Positions 1 to 7,244 of a DNA stretch of 7,375 bases are shown in pieces. The position numbers were made by a program, and so were the translations under genes. Below the pieces are notes generated by a model. The model was not told the DNA's origin. It saw only the letters and a program-made list of their open reading frames with translations, and searched no databases. The number at the start of each line of letters is the position of its first letter. The stretch's first letter is position 1. The stretch spans positions 1 through 7,375 of the forward strand of contig CAMYJJ010000145.1 in the NCBI GenBank assembly GCA_947258735.1. Reading direction: 5' to 3'. The DNA comes from Thermodesulfovibrionia bacterium. GTDB taxonomy: Bacteria; Nitrospirota; Thermodesulfovibrionia; UBA6902.

Positions 1-5
1 TTCAT
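1..5 (-). CDS. Start of a leftward gene, product unknown (5' end only)
   Basis: Read on the minus strand, an ATG lies at 5-3, followed by AA before the window ends. It is preceded by an excellent Shine-Dalgarno sequence, AAAGGAGG, at 18-11 with a spacer of about five to seven bases. Nothing of the protein beyond Met can be read, so no function is proposed. The call rests only on the ribosome binding site and its spacing. A perfect dyad sits just upstream of the Shine-Dalgarno. Confidence 0.5.
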
Positions 6-10
6 GGGTG

Positions 11-18
11 TTCCTCCT
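11..18 (-). promoter_or_regulatory. Shine-Dalgarno for the leftward gene
   Basis: The minus strand reads AAAGGAGG followed by AACACCC and ATG. This is a near-ideal anti-16S match at normal spacing, and it is the main reason to believe a gene starts at position 5. Confidence 0.6.
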
Positions 19-25
19 TTTTTTG

Positions 26-46
26 TTTGTTATTGGTCGTAACAAA
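26..46. promoter_or_regulatory. Perfect 7-bp dyad in the leader of the leftward gene
   Basis: TTTGTTA (26-32) and TAACAAA (40-46) are perfect inverted repeats around a 7-base spacer. The dyad lies about eight bases upstream of the Shine-Dalgarno of the gene starting at position 5. It could be a repressor operator or, in RNA, a weak A/U-rich leader hairpin. It is too A/T-rich and too far from a U-run to be a credible terminator. The binding protein is unknown. Confidence 0.4.
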
Positions 47-440
47 TTATTTTATAGGAGGTACGCCCTTTTTTTGTCGTTTTACAATTTCACACAATCG
101 AGTTTACACTATCCTTATTATAATTCATTCACTAGCAGGTGTTATCGATGACCGCACAACCTCATTAATTTTGAACATTTGTCGGTAAAGTCAACATAAT
201 CATGCTTCCTCTCAAATCACCAATAAGCAGGTTAAGCCTTCATGTCTGACAGGGGCAGCATCCAATGATTACGTTTTTCAAATCGTCACTCAGAAAATGC
301 TGATTCACATCCCCTTTAAGCATGTCTCACACTATCTTTTAATACCCATTGGAAAAGGGGCAAACCCCAATGTGTTCACAGTTTGTTCACGGCATGGGGG
401 GTACCCTTAGAGGTAAATGCTTAATTAAAAGCACTTTTAT
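47..440. other. Gene-poor interval left of ssrA
   Basis: No convincing gene is visible in this stretch. It contains a TATAAT-like box on the minus strand (122-117) that could serve the gene starting at position 5, although no good -35 stands 17 bp upstream of it. A 27-codon minus-strand ORF (323-240), which continues in frame past one TGA to 163, lacks a good ribosome binding site and matches nothing I recognise. Near ssrA there are two weak hairpins: GGGG-CAAA-CCCC at 357-368, and an A/U-rich stem at 415-437 immediately beyond the tmRNA 3' end. Either could help end ssrA transcription, but neither is followed by a strong U-run on the minus strand. Confidence 0.5.
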
Positions 441-787
<347 letters not shown>

Positions 788-807
788 TTATGTCTATCTC
801 TATATTC

Positions 808-813
808 ATTATA
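808..813 (-). promoter_or_regulatory. Probable -10 box of the ssrA promoter
   Basis: The minus strand carries a perfect TATAAT about 20 bp ahead of the mature 5' end of tmRNA. This fits a short precursor leader removed by RNase P. No strong -35 is visible 16-18 bp upstream; the region there is the A/T-rich edge of an octamer repeat tract. Confidence 0.45.
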
Positions 814-829
814 ACATTAAATAAAAACC

Positions 830-869
830 AATGTTCCAGTGTTCAAAAGTTCCAATGTTTCAATGTGGT
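830..869. repeat. Octamer tandem tract, about five units
   Basis: The stretch reads as five 8-base units: AATGTTCC, AGTGTTCA, AAAGTTCC, AATGTTTC, AATGTGGT. Most share the core A-A-x-G-T-T-C. The copies are imperfect, so the period is visible but the tract looks old. It lies upstream of the ssrA -10 box. Confidence 0.6.
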
Positions 870-893
870 ACACTGCGATTGTAGTAGTATTAA

Positions 894-976
894 GTTGTCA
901 TTCTGAATTTGATTCAGGATCTCCATCGACAGATAGGCTGTAAAATGAGATTCTGAAATAAATTCAGAATGACAAC
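894..976. repeat. Dispersed hairpin repeat, family A copy 1
   Basis: Two 30-base arms, 894-923 and 947-976, are inverted repeats matching at about 27 of 30 positions. They begin GTTGTCATTCTGAATTT and are separated by about 23 bases. A second copy of the same design lies at 4242-4321. The size, long imperfect arms and intergenic location fit a non-autonomous MITE-like or REP-like element. There is no coding capacity and no clear target-site duplication. Confidence 0.8.
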
Positions 977-1055
977 TGCAACAAAGCCTCCAGGTATGGA
1001 ATGACATACGGAAACTTGAGTTTATACATAACCACTATTTGAAAGAAAAACCCGC

Positions 1056-1061
1056 TATAAT
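1056..1061 (+). promoter_or_regulatory. -10 box directly in front of the rhomboid gene
   Basis: A perfect TATAAT ends six bases before the ATG at 1068. Transcription normally begins about seven bases after a -10 box, which would place the start on or next to the A of ATG and give a leaderless message. No Shine-Dalgarno lies between the box and the ATG. The -35 is weak: the 17-bp position has CACTAT, and a better TTGAAA at 1039-1044 is too close. Confidence 0.45.
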
Positions 1062-1067
1062 ACATGC

Positions 1068-1748
1068 ATGATTCCTTTTAAGGACGATAATCCGACCAGG
1101 ACTGTTCCGTATATTACCATTGCTTTCATTGTGATGAATGTCATCGTTTATTTTATACAGTTAACCTCTGTCGCCGATCCAAGAACTATTGTTTATTCCT
1201 TTGGCGCCATTCCCCATTTTCTTCTGACATTTTCATCAACCCAGCCGATCAGTCCCATGGGAACGGTCTTCACATCAATGTTCATGCATGGCGGGCTGCT
1301 CCATATCGGGACCAATATGCTTTTTTTATGGATTTTCGGAAATAACATTGAAGACCAGCTCGGTCATATCAAATTCATAATTTTTTATCTTCTCTGCGGA
1401 GTGCTGGCCGCGTACAGCCACGCATTATCAGGCCCCTCTTCCATGATCCCGATGATCGGTGCAAGCGGTGCTGTGTCAGGTGTACTGGGAGCGTATCTTT
1501 TGCTCTTTCCAAAGGCAAGGGTGCACACCCTTATATTTCTTGGCTTTTTCATCCAGGTTGTCAGGTTGCCGGCTGTATTTGTTATTGGTTTCTGGATAGT
1601 TATACAGTTTATTAACGGACTTGTCAGTAAAGGAGCTGCCAATAATGGAGGCGTTGCATGGTTCGCACATATCGGCGGTTTTATTGCAGGGATGGTCCTG
1701 ATAAAACTTTTTATTAATAGAAACCGCAGAATTATCTATCCTCATTGA
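1068..1748 (+). CDS. Rhomboid-family intramembrane serine protease
   Basis: This is an inner-membrane protease of the GlpG/rhomboid clan, which cuts transmembrane helices of substrate proteins within the bilayer. The 226 residues are mostly hydrophobic, with about six membrane helices. The catalytic serine is Ser133 in GASG (131-134) and the catalytic histidine is His201 in AHIGG (200-204). The oxyanion-side HxxxN motif is His79 and Asn83 in HIGTN, and MHGG at 73-76 lies just before it. The start MIPFKDDNPT resembles the usual N-terminus of this short rhomboid class, so the ATG at 1068 is favoured although no Shine-Dalgarno precedes it. All catalytic residues are present, so it should be active. 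The substrate is unknown. It appears to be a single-gene unit, separated from groES by over 400 bp. Confidence 0.95.
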   Translation: MIPFKDDNPTRTVPYITIAFIVMNVIVYFIQLTSVADPRTIVYSFGAIPHFLLTFSSTQPISPMGTVFTSMFMHGGLLHIGTNMLFLWIFGNNIEDQLGHIKFIIFYLLCGVLAAYSHALSGPSSMIPMIGASGAVSGVLGAYLLLFPKARVHTLIFLGFFIQVVRLPAVFVIGFWIVIQFINGLVSKGAANNGGVAWFAHIGGFIAGMVLIKLFINRNRRIIYPH

Positions 1749-1787
1749 AAAATTCCGTAGCAAATCTGCAAAGTTTCAACAAAAATA

Positions 1788-1898
1788 TCATTCCCATGGT
1801 ATGTTGAACGCGAATCCAGAATCTTTCATAAGAGGCTGGATTCTCGATGCGAGTCTACGCGAGAGTCGCTCTTACCCGCTAAAGGATCGCTGGAATGA
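1788..1898. repeat. Dispersed repeat, family B copy 1
   Basis: The element opens with TCATTCC (1788-1794) and closes with its inverse GGAATGA (1892-1898). Inside, GAATCCAG (1812-1819) and CTGGATTC (1836-1843) form a perfect 8-bp inverted pair, followed by a GCGA/TCGC-rich segment. A related element with the same 'TCATTCC...GAATCCAG' vocabulary lies at 7002-7102. It fits a degraded MITE-like intergenic repeat with no coding capacity. Confidence 0.6.
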
Positions 1899-1978
1899 CA
1901 ATCAAAAAAGGATATAATTAACACCGAAGCAGAGCTTGATCGCATATTTTCCTAATTTTAAGCATTTCTATGAATATT

Positions 1979-2010
1979 AGAGATATACGACTATAATTGA
2001 CTATATCTCT
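1979..2010. promoter_or_regulatory. 9-bp perfect dyad upstream of the groE promoter
   Basis: AGAGATATA (1979-1987) and TATATCTCT (2002-2010) are perfect inverted repeats around 14 bases that contain TATAAT and TTGAC. The dyad lies about 30 bp upstream of the groE -35 box. It is not followed by a U-run and so is not a terminator. It could be an operator or activator site for groESL beyond HrcA control. No matching regulator is recognised. Confidence 0.4.
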
Positions 2011-2042
2011 CGATAATCACCATTTTTTAGCTATTTATCCCC

Positions 2043-2072
2043 TTGTCTAAAAAAATCATTAAATTGTATCAT
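2043..2072 (+). promoter_or_regulatory. Sigma-70-type promoter of groES-groEL
   Basis: TTGTCT (2043-2048) and TATCAT (2067-2072) stand 18 bp apart, each one or two bases from consensus. The -10 box abuts the CIRCE inverted repeat, so transcription would begin inside the operator. That is the usual arrangement for HrcA-repressed chaperonin operons: HrcA blocks the promoter until heat titrates GroEL away from it. Confidence 0.7.
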
Positions 2073-2098
2073 TAGCACTCATGTCTTTAGAGTGCTAA
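2072..2098. promoter_or_regulatory. CIRCE operator (HrcA binding site)
   Basis: TTAGCACTC (2072-2080), nine bases, then GAGTGCTAA (2090-2098) match the CIRCE consensus in all 18 arm positions. CIRCE is bound by the heat-shock repressor HrcA, which needs GroEL to stay active, so groESL expression feeds back on free chaperonin. It lies about 100 bp before groES and overlaps the promoter start. No hrcA gene is in the window. Confidence 0.97.
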
Positions 2099-2122
2099 GC
2101 AGTTTGAGACTGAGAGTGCTAA
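2096..2122. promoter_or_regulatory. Degenerate second CIRCE overlapping the first
   Basis: A second perfect right half-site, GAGTGCTAA, lies at 2114-2122. The nine bases expected as its left half (2096-2104, TAAGCAGTT) match TTAGCACTC at six of nine positions with the proper nine-base spacer. The two right halves are 24 bp apart. It may be a decayed duplicate or a weak auxiliary HrcA site. Confidence 0.6.
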
Positions 2123-2195
2123 TTTATTTGTAACAGGGAATATCCCCGAACAATAAAACCCACTAAATAATCACAATAAGAAAGGAGAGGTAAAG

Positions 2196-2486
2196 ATGAA
2201 ATTTAAACCGCTGAAGGACAGAGTTCTGGTCAAGTATTCTGAAGAACCTGAAAAGAGTGCAGGAGGAATATTTATTCCTGAAACAGCAAAAGAAAAACCC
2301 CAGAAGGGTGAAGTAATAGCTGTTGGCTCCGGCAAGATTACTGATGATGGCAAAGTACAGGCCATGGAAATCAAGGTTGGTGATGTCGTTCTCTTTGAGA
2401 AATATTCAGGCTCAAAGATCAATATGGACAATGAAGAGTATCTCATTATCAGGGAAGACGATATTCTCGGTATAGAAGAGAAATAA
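2196..2486 (+). CDS. groES: Co-chaperonin GroES (Hsp10)
   Basis: This cytoplasmic lid of the chaperonin forms a seven-membered ring that caps GroEL and encloses folding protein. The 96 residues match the usual family length. The N-terminus KFKPLKDRVLVK is typical. The mobile loop that docks on GroEL runs through about residues 17-33, with the hydrophobic contact tripeptide in IFIP (25-28). The C-terminal strand EYLIIREDDILG (81-92) is also typical. AGGAG at 2183-2187 gives a good ribosome binding site eight bases before the ATG. It is the first gene of the CIRCE-controlled operon, 36 bases before groEL. Confidence 0.99.
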   Translation: MKFKPLKDRVLVKYSEEPEKSAGGIFIPETAKEKPQKGEVIAVGSGKITDDGKVQAMEIKVGDVVLFEKYSGSKINMDNEEYLIIREDDILGIEEK

Positions 2487-2495
2487 ACAGTATAA

Positions 2496-4172
<1,677 letters not shown>

Positions 4173-4193
4173 AATTCCAAACAGAATATTCAC

Positions 4194-4226
4194 AAAGGGT
4201 GAGGCTTCGGCCTCACCCTTTTTTTT
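4194..4226 (+). terminator. Intrinsic terminator of groESL
   Basis: AAAGGGTGAGGC (4194-4205) pairs perfectly with GCCTCACCCTTT (4210-4221) around the very stable UUCG tetraloop. An eight-T run spans 4219-4226. It begins about 21 bases past the groEL stop. It is the clearest terminator in the window. Confidence 0.95.
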
Positions 4227-4241
4227 ATGATCAGTTCCTCT

Positions 4242-4321
4242 GTCATCCTGAATTTATTTCAGGATCTCTGCCCTATGCAACATACTGAAACTACAAGATT
4301 CTGAAATAACTTCAGAATGAC
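4242..4321. repeat. Dispersed hairpin repeat, family A copy 2
   Basis: The left arm GTCATCCTGAATTTATTTC starting at 4242 and the right arm ending at 4321 are imperfect inverted repeats of about 26 bases. They differ at three positions: C/T, T/G and G/A. The arms match copy 1 (894-976) closely, including the ATCTC inner end. It sits 15 bases after the groEL terminator, in intergenic DNA, and has no coding capacity. Confidence 0.8.
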
Positions 4322-4394
4322 TCGGAAGCCACTTATCGAATTGTCGGACAGCCTGCAGAGCTGCGGGGAATTCTTTTGATTAATTCATTACCCG

Positions 4395-4423
4395 ATTGTA
4401 TTTTTACAATTATATGGTAATAT
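4395..4423 (+). promoter_or_regulatory. Candidate promoter of the radical SAM gene with an overlapping dyad
   Basis: TTGTAT (4396-4401) and TAATAT (4418-4423) stand 16 bp apart. The latter carries an extended -10 TG at 4415-4416. The -35 is embedded in a perfect dyad, ATTGTA (4395-4400) and TACAAT (4405-4410), around TTTT, which could be an operator. A second -35-like TTGACT at 4428-4433 has no well-spaced -10. The leader would be about 65 nt. The region is A/T-rich, so chance matches are likely. Confidence 0.35.
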
Positions 4424-4495
4424 TATATTGACTAAACAATTTATCCTGACTGGCAAAATAATATTGATCAGTTTGAAGGAATTTGAGGTACGAAC

Positions 4496-6319
4496 ATGAA
4501 GAACATTTATTTTATAGAAGCAAAATCACCCGGCTCACATATATTCAGCAGAACGACCCTGCCGCGGCTCGGCTCAATTCTGCTCGGCACAATCCTGAAG
4601 GAAAGAGGATACAACGCGAAAGTATTCATCGAGGACATTGCCCCCCCGGCATGGAACCTTCTTGACGATGCAGACATGGTATGCATATCTTCAATAACGT
4701 CTACTGCCAACAGGGCATTTCAGATTGCTGACAGATTCAAAAAGCAGGGCGTGCCTGTGGTACTCGGCGGACCGCATACCACTTTCCTCCCGGATGAGAG
4801 TCTGCAGCACGCAGATTATGTTGTCAGGGGAGAAGGAGAAGAGACACTTGTAGAGCTGCTTGATTGTCTGAACCATAATACATCCCTCGATGCGATCAAG
4901 GGGCTTTCTTATAAGAATGTTCATAATGAGACAGTACATAATCCGGACAGAGAGCTCATTCATGATCTTGATAATGCTCCCATACCGGATTTCAGCCTTG
5001 TATATAAGTGGGCAGCAAAGACCGTACCTATTGCAACGTCCCGGGGGTGCCCTTTCGGCTGTAAATTCTGTTCGGTCATTCCGATGTTTGGCAGAAAGTA
5101 CCGCTTCAAGTCCATCGAACGGGTTATCGAGGAGTTACAGACTTCTGCTTCCAACAGGGAACATGTGTTCTTTATTGATGACAATTTTGCCGCAAACAAA
5201 AGCAGGACCAAGGAGCTGCTCAGAACGATTATCGATCTGAACATGAAATTTGAATGGAGCGCCCAGGTGCGCACTGATGTTGCAAAGGACCATGAACTGT
5301 TGAGATTAATGGAAAAGGCCGGATGTTTCGCTGTCTTTATAGGGTTCGAATCCATAAATCCCAAAACCCTTGATTTATACAACAAGGGCCAGGGGATTGC
5401 TGATATTGAAAACTCCATCAGAACAGTAAAGCAGCACAATATAAAAATTCACGGTATGTTTGTGCTGGGTTCTGATACCGACGATATTGATACTATCAAG
5501 AACACGGCGAAGTTTGCTAAAAAACTGGATATTGAGTCGATACAGTTTATGGTGCTTACCCCTCTCCCCGGCACCCCGGTCTTTAAAGAACTCAAAACGT
5601 CGGGACGGCTGATACACACCGACTGGAGCAAATATGATGCTCATCATGCCGTATTTGAGCCGTCGTTGATGACTGCATATGAGCTGCATGTAGAGACCTT
5701 AAAAGCCATGGGAAAGTTTTATTCCTGGGGAGCAGTGCTCCGAAATCTCAGCCGTTTTGACTTCTTCTATGCCGTGGTCGGATTATACGGTATCCGCTCC
5801 ATAAAAAAGGCGCTTTCAGAAGCAAAGAGTTATGTAGACCAACTCCGGTACCTGATTACCACTGAATTTGACAGAAAAACAGAAAAGCTCCGTCAGCTGC
5901 TTCCTCATAAAAAGGGAGAAGCAAAACAGATCATATTAAATACAGCATCTCTTGAAAATAATGAATCAGTCTTTTTCTCCGAGTTCCTGCGCAACCTTGA
6001 CAGAAAACTCGTGATCAACAAGGAACTGTTCACGGTCAATAAAGATGCCCTGTCCATTACTCCCCTGGTTGAGCATATAAAGGACAGGCATGAAAAGAGC
6101 AGGCAGCAGCTTTCAGATTTTTATGAGAAGTATAAAGACAGGCTTGGAAGCACAAAAGTAATTGATATTGAAGCTATCTCCCTCTACAAGACCTGCTTTA
6201 ATATCGGTCTGCTTCTGGACGTAAATGCCAAGAAAGTCCGCAAGGCCTATGAACGTGCATTAAAGAGCATCGGCGGGACCGCGTTTGAATGTCACCACCT
6301 GCTGGTGATGATCGGATAA
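4496..6319 (+). CDS. B12-binding-type radical SAM protein with a long C-terminal extension
   Basis: The protein uses a [4Fe-4S] cluster and S-adenosylmethionine to start radical chemistry; the substrate is unknown. Residues about 20-125 form a cobalamin-binding-like Rossmann domain with GGPH (91-94) and GEGE (112-115). The cluster motif is Cys185-x3-Cys189-x2-Cys192 in SRGCPFGCKFC. The radical SAM barrel follows, with FFIDDNF (225-231), GFESI (283-287) and TPLPGTP (355-361). The cobalamin-ligand motif DxHxxG is not visible; FIEDIAPP (44-51) stands about where it would be. Some relatives also lack it, so B12 use is uncertain. Residues about 400-607 form a charged, helix-rich extension that I do not recognise. 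GAGGT at 4485-4489 supports the ATG at 4496. It is probably transcribed alone. Methyltransferase, cyclase or other radical roles are all possible. Confidence 0.93.
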   Translation: MKNIYFIEAKSPGSHIFSRTTLPRLGSILLGTILKERGYNAKVFIEDIAPPAWNLLDDADMVCISSITSTANRAFQIADRFKKQGVPVVLGGPHTTFLPDESLQHADYVVRGEGEETLVELLDCLNHNTSLDAIKGLSYKNVHNETVHNPDRELIHDLDNAPIPDFSLVYKWAAKTVPIATSRGCPFGCKFCSVIPMFGRKYRFKSIERVIEELQTSASNREHVFFIDDNFAANKSRTKELLRTIIDLNMKFEWSAQVRTDVAKDHELLRLMEKAGCFAVFIGFESINPKTLDLYNKGQGIADIENSIRTVKQHNIKIHGMFVLGSDTDDIDTIKNTAKFAKKLDIESIQFMVLTPLPGTPVFKELKTSGRLIHTDWSKYDAHHAVFEPSLMTAYELHVETLKAMGKFYSWGAVLRNLSRFDFFYAVVGLYGIRSIKKALSEAKSYVDQLRYLITTEFDRKTEKLRQLLPHKKGEAKQIILNTASLENNESVFFSEFLRNLDRKLVINKELFTVNKDALSITPLVEHIKDRHEKSRQQLSDFYEKYKDRLGSTKVIDIEAISLYKTCFNIGLLLDVNAKKVRKAYERALKSIGGTAFECHHLLVMIG

Positions 6320-6326
6320 AAAAACG

Positions 6327-6361
6327 AAATCACACATTTTAAATCACAAATTACAAATGGG
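6327..6361. repeat. Heptamer tract AAATCAC type, between convergent genes
   Basis: Five 7-base units can be read: AAATCAC, ACATTTT (diverged), AAATCAC, AAATTAC, AAATGGG. The tract fills most of the 58-bp gap between the radical SAM stop and the ogt stop. No clear bidirectional terminator accompanies it; the GGGC/GCCC pair at 6359-6371 is short. Confidence 0.5.
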
Positions 6362-6377
6362 CAAGGGGCCCTCTTCC

Positions 6378-6881
6378 TTACGTGGTCTTATCCATCTGCT
6401 GTTTTGCATAATACTCCATATCAAGAAGCCGGACTTTAGTCTCAACACCTGAGGAAAATCCCCCCATGGAACCATCAGATTCAATGACCCTGTGGCAGGG
6501 AACTATGATGGGTATCGGGTTTTTTGAGAGTGCCTGACCAACCGCCCGTGCAGCACCCCGCCTGCCGATGCTCTCAGCAATCCATTTATAGGTCCTCGTC
6601 TCACCAAAGGGGATTTCATTGAGAGCTCTCCAGACATCCTGCTCAAAATCAGTGCCTTTAAGAAACCTGATCTTTTGTTTGAACCTTTTTACCGATCCCT
6701 TGAAGTATCCATTCATTTCACTGATAAAACGCGCGGGGATGGTCCCTTTTTTTAATGGCACATCATCAGGCCTGGTAAAAGAGACTCCCGTCAGGAATGT
6801 ACTGCTAAAAATTATATAAAGGGTACCGACAGGACTTTCATACGTATCATACTGAACATTAACTGAAGTCTTACTCATCAT
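6378..6881 (-). CDS. ogt: Methylated-DNA--protein-cysteine methyltransferase
   Basis: This suicide repair protein removes O6-alkyl groups from guanine, and O4-alkyl from thymine, onto its own cysteine. The acceptor is Cys129 in IVPCHRV (126-132). The DNA-binding helix-turn-helix region includes TYKWIAESIG (97-106) and RAVGQALSKNP (112-122), with Arg112 as the base-flipping 'arginine finger'. GGFSSG (140-145) forms the substrate pocket edge. The N-terminal half (about 1-75) is the diverged Ogt-type domain, opening YESPVGTLYI (14-23). The 167 residues match E. coli Ogt and lack the AdaA part of the Ada protein. Two ATGs are tandem (6881 and 6878) and either may be used. No Shine-Dalgarno is present, because the leader is a heptamer repeat tract. 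It is convergent with the radical SAM gene. Confidence 0.97.
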   Translation of the reverse strand: MMSKTSVNVQYDTYESPVGTLYIIFSSTFLTGVSFTRPDDVPLKKGTIPARFISEMNGYFKGSVKRFKQKIRFLKGTDFEQDVWRALNEIPFGETRTYKWIAESIGRRGAARAVGQALSKNPIPIIVPCHRVIESDGSMGGFSSGVETKVRLLDMEYYAKQQMDKTT

Positions 6882-6885
6882 TAAA

Positions 6886-6969
6886 TTAGTTATTAGTTAT
6901 TAGTTATTGGTTATTGGTTATTAGTTATTAGTTATTAGTTATTGGTTATTGGTTATTAGTTATTCGTTA
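6886..6969. repeat. Heptamer minisatellite, 12 units, in the ogt leader
   Basis: Twelve contiguous 7-base units fill 84 bp: TTAGTTA three times, TTGGTTA twice, TTAGTTA three times, TTGGTTA twice, TTAGTTA once and TTCGTTA once. Only the third base varies, and the A-A-A-G-G order repeats, giving a 35-bp higher-order unit. The tract starts four bases upstream of the first ogt ATG. Isolated copies of the same words recur at 7143-7154 and 7170-7177. Confidence 0.95.
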
Positions 6970-7001
6970 TGAGAACCAATCTCAAATCAAAGTATGATTA
7001 A

Positions 7002-7102
7002 TTGTCAATCCCGCATATCGTAAGCGGGCCTGCCTGACCTTAGACAGGCATCCAGAATGTCTTGACAATACTGGATTCCCGCCTCCGCGGGAATGACGAC
7101 AA
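7002..7102. repeat. Dispersed repeat, family B copy 2
   Basis: The ends TTGTCAATCCCGC and GCGGGAATGACGACAA are imperfect inverted repeats. Inside are four sub-hairpins: CCCGC/GCGGG (7010-7028), TGCCTG/CAGGCA (7031-7050), ATCCAG/CTGGAT (7050-7076), and TTCCCGC/GCGGGAA with a CTCC loop (7076-7093). Its vocabulary is shared with the element at 1788-1898. It has no coding capacity or clear target duplication. It separates two groups of TTAGTTA-type heptamers, as if inserted near them. Confidence 0.75.
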
Positions 7103-7195
7103 GGGCTTACTTATCATTAAATCTGATTTTTAGATACGTTTCAGTTATTGGTTAAAACAAAATATTGATATTAGTTATTTCTTAATGATTGTTCG

Positions 7196-7244
7196 TTACT
7201 CATTACTCATTACTCATTACTCATTACTCGTCACTCTTTACGCA
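7196..7244. repeat. Heptamer tract TTACTCA type, abutting the relA/spoT stop
   Basis: Four perfect TTACTCA units (7196-7223) are followed by TTACTCG, TCACTCT and TTACGCA. The last unit ends exactly where the minus-strand stop codon of the neighbouring gene begins. The degenerate units lie on the gene side. The unit is unrelated in sequence to the TTAGTTA tract 220 bp away but has the same period. Confidence 0.9.

Noticed and set aside
357..368. GGGG-CAAA-CCCC as a terminator for ssrA
   Set aside because: The stem is only four pairs and the following T-run is four bases; it is too weak to call as a terminator.
4483..4665. Plus-strand frame starting 13 bases before the radical SAM ATG
   Set aside because: It is out of frame with the clear radical SAM domain, is short, and the Shine-Dalgarno at 4485-4489 serves the ATG at 4496.
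6359..6371. GGGC/GCCC pair as a bidirectional terminator between the radical SAM gene and ogt
   Set aside because: It is a four-pair stem without T-runs on either side.
6886..7244. Possible CRISPR array
   Set aside because: Units are 7 bp with no spacers between them, and no cas genes are present.
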